Positions 59,210-64,000 of a DNA stretch of 64,000 nucleotides are shown in pieces. A program made the translations under genes and the position numbers. Position 1 is the stretch's first letter; each line of letters opens with the position of its first letter. Location of the stretch: the NCBI GenBank assembly GCA_032433765.1, contig JAVIAB010000051.1:48678986-48742985 (forward strand), written 5' to 3'. The DNA is from Megaustenia siamemsis (taxonomy: Eukaryota; Mollusca; Gastropoda; Stylommatophora; Ariophantidae). The notes beneath the pieces were generated by a model that had not been told where the DNA came from, searched no databases, and worked only from the letters and a program-made list of their open reading frames with translations.

Positions 59210-59640
59210 GTACCTCTTCATTATCCGTCCTTAAAAGGACGTTAAGTGGGCGTGTCTGCGTTCTGTTGTAGTTTGCAGTATAACTGTGATATTTGCGCCT
59301 TTCGGCCAAACATATTCGACTTCAGCATGACATTTTTGAGTACCGGGTTGTCTTCCCTCTTCGATCTCTACTCGCTTGGCCAGACTAGACAGGTTAGTCT
59401 GTTACTAGAGGCACCATGGAGAGGGGGAGCAGAGTCTGGATGGTTCTGGTTCGCCGATCCTAGCGCAAGCCATCAGCTGTTGGTCGCTGACAACTTCCAG
59501 CTGTGGTGCTGCGAGGAGCGCCTTCGCCTCCTGCCTGTGATCTATAAATGTGTATTGTGCTCTGGCGTCGGTCTGCATTTTAGAGTTGCCCTGTGGTATG
59601 GTTCTGTATGTTATGTCAAGTAAGCGGGAATAAATAAAGT
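59210..59640 (+). repeat. Dispersed repeat B, best copy
   Basis: Matches the reverse complement of 10640-10965 over about 330 bp. A 125-codon frame (59246-59623) has the peptide blocks CDICAFRPN, TRQVSL, SGWFWFADP and VADNFQLWCCEERLRL. An AATAAATAAAGTC phrase (poly(A)-signal-like) lies at about 59629-59641, just past the frame. Unknown family. Confidence 0.75.
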
Positions 59641-59911
59641 CATTCGCCGTTGTTTCACCGAAGACAACGATGCACCCGCCAGAGCTTGCACCAATAATAG
59701 ATCTGTTCTAAGTATCCTTGTGTAGAGCTCATCTAACAAAATTGAAGGCAACTTGGTTAAACATAAGAAAATAAAAATAAATGTAGTTTCCTCTCGAGGA
59801 CCCGGTTTCAGTTGCGCTTGCTGATGGAGAACCCTAACGTTAGTATAATATAATGGCGACATGTATATGTTATTATAGGACTTCTAACATTTACTTAATT
59901 ATGGAAATGTA
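59641..59911. other. Intergenic sequence
   Basis: No feature recognised. Confidence 0.4.
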
Positions 59912-60182
59912 CCAGTCAAACACCAGTGGATAAAGAGATACAGCAAAGACGATGGCGCTGGATAGGACACACACTACGGAAGCCAACTGAGAGTATTACA
60001 CAACAGGCCCTTTTTTGGAATCCCCAGGGGAAAAGACAAAGAGGAAGACCAAGGAATTCTTGGAGAAGACAGATAGAAGCAGAGATGAAGATGATGGGGA
60101 AGACATGGAATGATCTTAAAAGAATGGCAAAAAACAGAACGACTTTGAAAGTGTTTGTTGAAGACCTATGCTCCACTGGGAT
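59912..60182 (+). pseudogene. LINE RT C-terminal fragment (GHTLRKP type)
   Basis: Open frame: VDKEIQQRRWRWIGHTLRKP, SITQQALFWNPQGKRQRGRP, RNSWRRQIEAEMKMMGKTWN, DLKRMAKNRTTLKVFVEDLC. This is the typical C-terminal domain of RTE-like LINE proteins. 5'-truncated and apparently free of stops. It runs into a minisatellite. Confidence 0.85.
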
Positions 60183-60330
60183 TCTCTATACTAATCAAGT
60201 TTTTTAATGCTGAATTCACTATCCTAATCAAGATTTTGAATGCTGAATTCACTATCATAATCAAGGTTTTAAAGGCTGAATTTACTATCATAATGAAGAT
60301 TTTGAATGATGGATTCACTATTCTAAATTC
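60183..60330. repeat. 33-bp tandem repeat, about four units
   Basis: Unit GCTGAATTCACTATCCTAAT then CAAGATTTTGAAT, starting immediately after the RT fragment. It may have grown from the element's 3' tail. Confidence 0.85.
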
Positions 60331-60734
60331 AAAGGTTGTTATCGAGAAACTGTTTCAGTAATATTATGAGAAATATACGTATCTGCTATTGAGAGCTATG
60401 AAAGCTAGCAAGTGCAAGAAAGAGCACACTTCAACCTGTAAATGCTTTAGTAGATGATTCACTAAAAACATAATGATTTAATTTTTTTGTTTAAATACTG
60501 ACCGATAACGCATGTCTTATACACATGCATATCCTATTATTTAAAATATGTATGCAATCGGAAAAGAACCGGGACTGTACTGCAAAGACTTAGAAGCAGT
60601 GAGAAAACAAACCATGATACCTTGTAAATAAAAACTACTGTGCTGACACAGATGCTCAGGACGAAACCATCTGGCTGTCCATAAACCTATGATTTTATGT
60701 TTGGAGCCTTTGAGAACTTTGAAAATCAGTTATT
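60331..60734. other. AT-rich intergenic sequence
   Basis: No feature recognised. Confidence 0.4.
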
Positions 60735-61240
60735 GTTATTGTGTTATTGAGTTCTTAGCGGGTCATCATCATTGCACTCCGAACATCTCCATTGGTACTC
60801 AGACCCCTTCCTCAAAAAGTCTCGCAGTGTCCAGCGACTGACGACTCCAGTTCTGTGTTGGTTAATTAGTCTTCTTACAAGCCCACTAAAAGTTTCTCGT
60901 TTCTTGCTGTGCTCATCTTAACCCCCATCCCTTTCATCCGAAGGAATGATGTGGACTTATGGTTGTCGAAGTCCTGTGTCCTTCCAACTTCCCGGAGAAC
61001 ATTGATGATGTCCGCCTGATCCATTGGTTGACAGTCCTCAACAACAGCGCAGCTAGCCAACCTGTCCGCGCTTTCATTTTCTTTACTCCCGCATGTCCTG
61101 GGACTTAGACAACGGTGACCTTACGTATTTTTGACTTCTGCAATGACTCTAATCATTGCATGCGTACAGAGCCGCCTCCACTTTTCTTGTCATGCTCATC
61201 GAATCACTCCGTATACATGCGTAGGTGTAGTCTTGTGACA
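60735..61240 (-). pseudogene. I/Nimb-like element 3' fragment
   Basis: Second, diverged copy of the 38238-38800 region. Minus strand: ADRLASCAVVEDCQPMDQAD, INVLREVGRTQDFDNHKSTS, MKGMGVKMSTARNEKL, ending in ATGATGATG and an AATAAC-type tail (near 60735-60770). 5'-truncated within RNase H. Confidence 0.88.
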
Positions 61241-61529
61241 CTATATATTAATCAGTTTGTGAAAGGAAATTAGCGCAGTGAACTCCCACTTGATTAATTC
61301 ATCTTGGAACTGGCCATAGTTAGCTAACTAATGTCCCATTAACAAATCACATATTCTCCTTTACAGAAAATACATACTAAGTGGCATTCAACAAAAGGAT
61401 AGATGTCAATAGGCTGCTGGATCAATAACTGAACACCCACATACAGTAATAAAGAACTGTCATGGCAATACACATATAAGACGTGGTATGATATTGGAGG
61501 GAAACAAAGATTAATGGTACGGGACTCCA
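61241..61529. other. Intergenic sequence
   Basis: No feature recognised. Confidence 0.4.
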
Positions 61530-62105
61530 ATCTTCATATGCCGCAGACAACTTCGTAATTATAGATGGCTAAATAAAATTTCCTGTGTTTTACCGGGGTC
61601 TCATTATGAGTAAAGTATAGTGACACTGTGACCTTCCAAGCATGTCGTAAGAGGCGACTAAGGAGATTGATCGATGGCTTGACAAGCTGTCATTGTAAAA
61701 ACTATTGTTATGGAAACAGAGCCATAGATTTTAGAGGCAGTGATCTCTGCAATATGTGCCATTTTGGCTTGCAAGGTTTCTGTTTGTGAAATTCTGGTTC
61801 TGCCCTATGTGCCGTCTTCGGCTCGAAAGGACAATAGATAGATAGAAATAAAATTACAAATGAAAAGGTATGGGAAAGAACTGCCCAGATAACAATAAGA
61901 ACGGAGATCAAGAATATGAAAAGGGGATGGATTAGCCACACATTGCGAAGACCAGCAAGCAATATTCCAAGACAGTTATTGAATTAGAAGACAGAAGCAG
62001 AGGCTGAAGGATGAACGTGGTCGTACTTGGAGAAGTTAACACAGAACCAAGTCCACTGGCAGAGTGCGGTTGCAGCACATTGCTCCAAGGAATCACAAGG
62101 CTAGT
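61530..62105 (+). pseudogene. LINE RT C-terminal fragment split by repeat C
   Basis: Before the insertion: a P-I-F-I-C-R-R-Q-L-R block (61530-61580). After it: NKITNEKVWERTAQ, RGWISHTLRRPASNIPRQLL, then a deletion and frameshift, EAEAEG.TWSYLEKLTQNQV and HWQSAVAAHCSKESQG near 62090. Joining across repeat C gives the usual W..KI.NE..W.RT order. Same broad type as 59912-60182. Confidence 0.75.
61581..61845 (+). mobile_element. Repeat C copy 3, with perfect 10-bp TSD
   Basis: 265 bp. 5' end TCCTGTGTTTTACCGGGG, 3' end GGCTCGAAAGGACAATAGAT with a GATA tail. AAATAAAATT at 61571-61580 and 61846-61855 flanks it exactly. It interrupts the surrounding LINE fragment. Confidence 0.93.
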
Positions 62106-62156
62106 CAAAAACGTCATTTTGGACAACAGTAACCTTTATTAACTAGTAATAATCGC
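62106..62156. other. Intergenic sequence
   Basis: Short unassigned spacer. Confidence 0.4.
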
Positions 62157-62216
62157 TCTCTCTCTCATCTCTCTCTCTCTCATCTCTCTCTCTCTCTCTC
62201 TGTCTGTCTCTCTCTT
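62157..62216. repeat. (CT)n microsatellite, interrupted
   Basis: CT units broken by CATCT and GTCTGT. Confidence 0.95.
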
Positions 62217-62449
62217 TCTTGATAGTAAACAATCTATCTCGTGTCTCGTCACGTGAATGAAATGAAACTTTGCAAGAGATTAAGAGTGCAGTTGTGAGAA
62301 TTGATTTGTGATTACATCTATTTTCATGCCCAATTGCTGTGTATTATGAGCAACAAAATGTCTAATATTGATCTCGCTCTGAGAAGTGCTTGTCTGACAT
62401 TACAAATAAAGATTACAAGTTGGAGGTAATGTGAAGACAACATGTCACC

Positions 62450-62520
62450 GTAGTTGTGGTAGTGTTAGTAGTTGTAGTACTAGTTGTTGTTGTTGTTAGT
62501 AGTAGTATTAGTTATTTCTG
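62450..62520. repeat. Degenerate (GTT/AGT)n trinucleotide tract
   Basis: TAGTTGT and GTTGTTGTTAGTAGT phrases. Confidence 0.8.
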
Positions 62521-63290
62521 TTGTTGGGTAGTATGAGCAACTGTGATTAGTGTTTCTTTCAACCTTTAATTACAGTTATAACGAATGCAATGTCACAAAA
62601 ATTCATCATTACAGTCAAACTGATTCTAGCCACATATTAGATCCTGACAAATGTTAGTGCCCATATAAGCACTTGTTTGACTAAAATACCAGAATGTGAA
62701 CAGAGGAGATAGAAACAAGCAACCTTATGTACATTAATTACTGCACTCCTTGTATCTGGCTGTTATAAATAATGCTATGATAGCACTTTCAAATTCTTCT
62801 CGAACTTTCTCTACCAGTCGATCAAGACCAGGTTGTCGTCAGTCCTCGTTTGACCGTTCGTAACGCCATCTGCTACAATGAAAGCATGGATGTACTTAAT
62901 ATTGACTTGAAATGGTAGATGGGTTGCTGTACTGAGTTTTCATTTTGAAAAGATTGTTTCTGAAAGGGATAATTTGTTCCCATCCCCCACCCCTTCAGAA
63001 CTCACAGCACGCTCCAACAAAAATCAAAAGATTTGCTCCACAAGCTTTGAAATGGGTTATTACATGATATGTAAATGCAGTAACAAACTATAAAAGTTTG
63101 AGAAGTACAGTGGATCTCCCTACACCGTATAGTGCATGCACCAACGTTACATTTTATGAGCGAAGTTGTCAGTTTCATGCCAGGCCGCTATTATTTTTCA
63201 AAATAATTTTCTGGTACACATATTCTGCGAGCTAATGAAACTCAGAAGTCACATTTCAGAAATAAGCTCGGCTACGTCTGGTCAATGGGA
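62521..63290. other. Intergenic sequence
   Basis: No feature recognised. Confidence 0.45.
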
Positions 63291-63460
63291 GTCGCGATAG
63301 CTCAGTGGTTAGTGAACTGGACTATAAAGGACAAGAGCGTAATACCGATCACAATACCCCAGAAAATCATGTGCCGAAGATCTGTACAAATTATCGTCAC
63401 TAACACCATATTCCCTATACGCCACTTGACGTTTCGGGCTCTTTACTTTACTTACTTCTA
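63291..63460 (+). mobile_element. SINE S1 copy with internal deletion
   Basis: Head GGGAGTCGCGATAGCTCAGT is present. After GGACAAGAG it jumps to CGTAATACCGATCACAATAC, losing the B box and central body, then continues through the 3' palindrome region. Confidence 0.85.
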
Positions 63461-63622
63461 GTCGAATCGCAGCGGTTTCTTTGATGTTTTTATCTGTAAG
63501 TGCTGGGCCACAACTATCAAATATAACATTGACAATTTGTAAACAAATGTACTTCAGCTGTGATAACAAATTACCGAATTGTTACTTCGGTGCTTTTCCT
63601 ACAAAAAATTACAGGAGAGAGA
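63461..63622. other. Intergenic sequence
   Basis: No feature recognised. Confidence 0.35.

Positions 63623-64000
<378 letters not shown>

Overview
This window looks like repeat-rich intergenic DNA from an animal genome. A lophotrochozoan, most likely a mollusc, is my best guess. That placement is inference: it rests on the mix of RTE-like and I/Nimb-like non-LTR retrotransposons, tRNA-derived SINEs and very long GATA/GACA microsatellites, and not on any host gene. I found no host protein-coding gene, rRNA, functional tRNA, bacterial operon or CRISPR array. Nearly every long open frame is either transposon-derived or an artefact of a tandem repeat whose period or composition keeps frames open.

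Layout. 1-9 kb: two abutting RTE-like reverse transcriptase (RT) fragments, a 54-bp tandem array, and one RTE-like pseudogene (5560-7590) hit by two later insertions with clear target-site duplications (TSDs). 9-16 kb: SINE copies, two unnamed dispersed families (here 'repeat A' and 'repeat B'), and a 62-bp satellite of about 37 units with higher-order structure. 16-21 kb: an I-like RT/RNase H pseudogene running into about 144 perfect GATA units, an RTE insertion ending in a perfect 27-bp fold-back, and a TATC array joined to a short retroposon ('repeat C'). 21-26 kb: a 19-bp array, an RTE insertion with a 10-bp TSD, a 1.2-kb GGT-type array and a long palindrome. 26.5-29 kb: a near-intact IS630/Tc1/mariner-type DNA transposon with an uninterrupted 425-aa transposase of unusual D-D-x83-E spacing. 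29-33 kb: two RT pseudogenes and a 31-bp array. 35-38 kb: a SINE whose 3' end is amplified in tandem, a 42-bp array and an RTE fragment. 38.2-41.8 kb: an almost full-length endonuclease-RT-RNase H element on the minus strand. 42-52 kb: minisatellites (20, ~37 and 50 bp), a repeat A copy inserted inside a minisatellite, SINEs and RTE fragments. 52-64 kb: further SINEs, repeat B and C copies, RT 3' ends and a terminal GATA/GACA array.

How the parts relate. The RTE-like elements supply the EN/RT machinery, and their 3' ends carry short ATG-type or GA-type repeats. The most interesting relationship is that repeat C, a discrete ~264-bp mobile unit with 9-10-bp TSDs, shares its 3' terminal ~38 bp (about 30 of 38 positions by eye) with the 3' end of the RT pseudogene at 29006-30900. 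That is the pattern expected of a SINE that borrows a LINE's tail. No new host system was found. The novelty here is in transposon biology and satellite structure. All alignments were done by eye; no database search was run.
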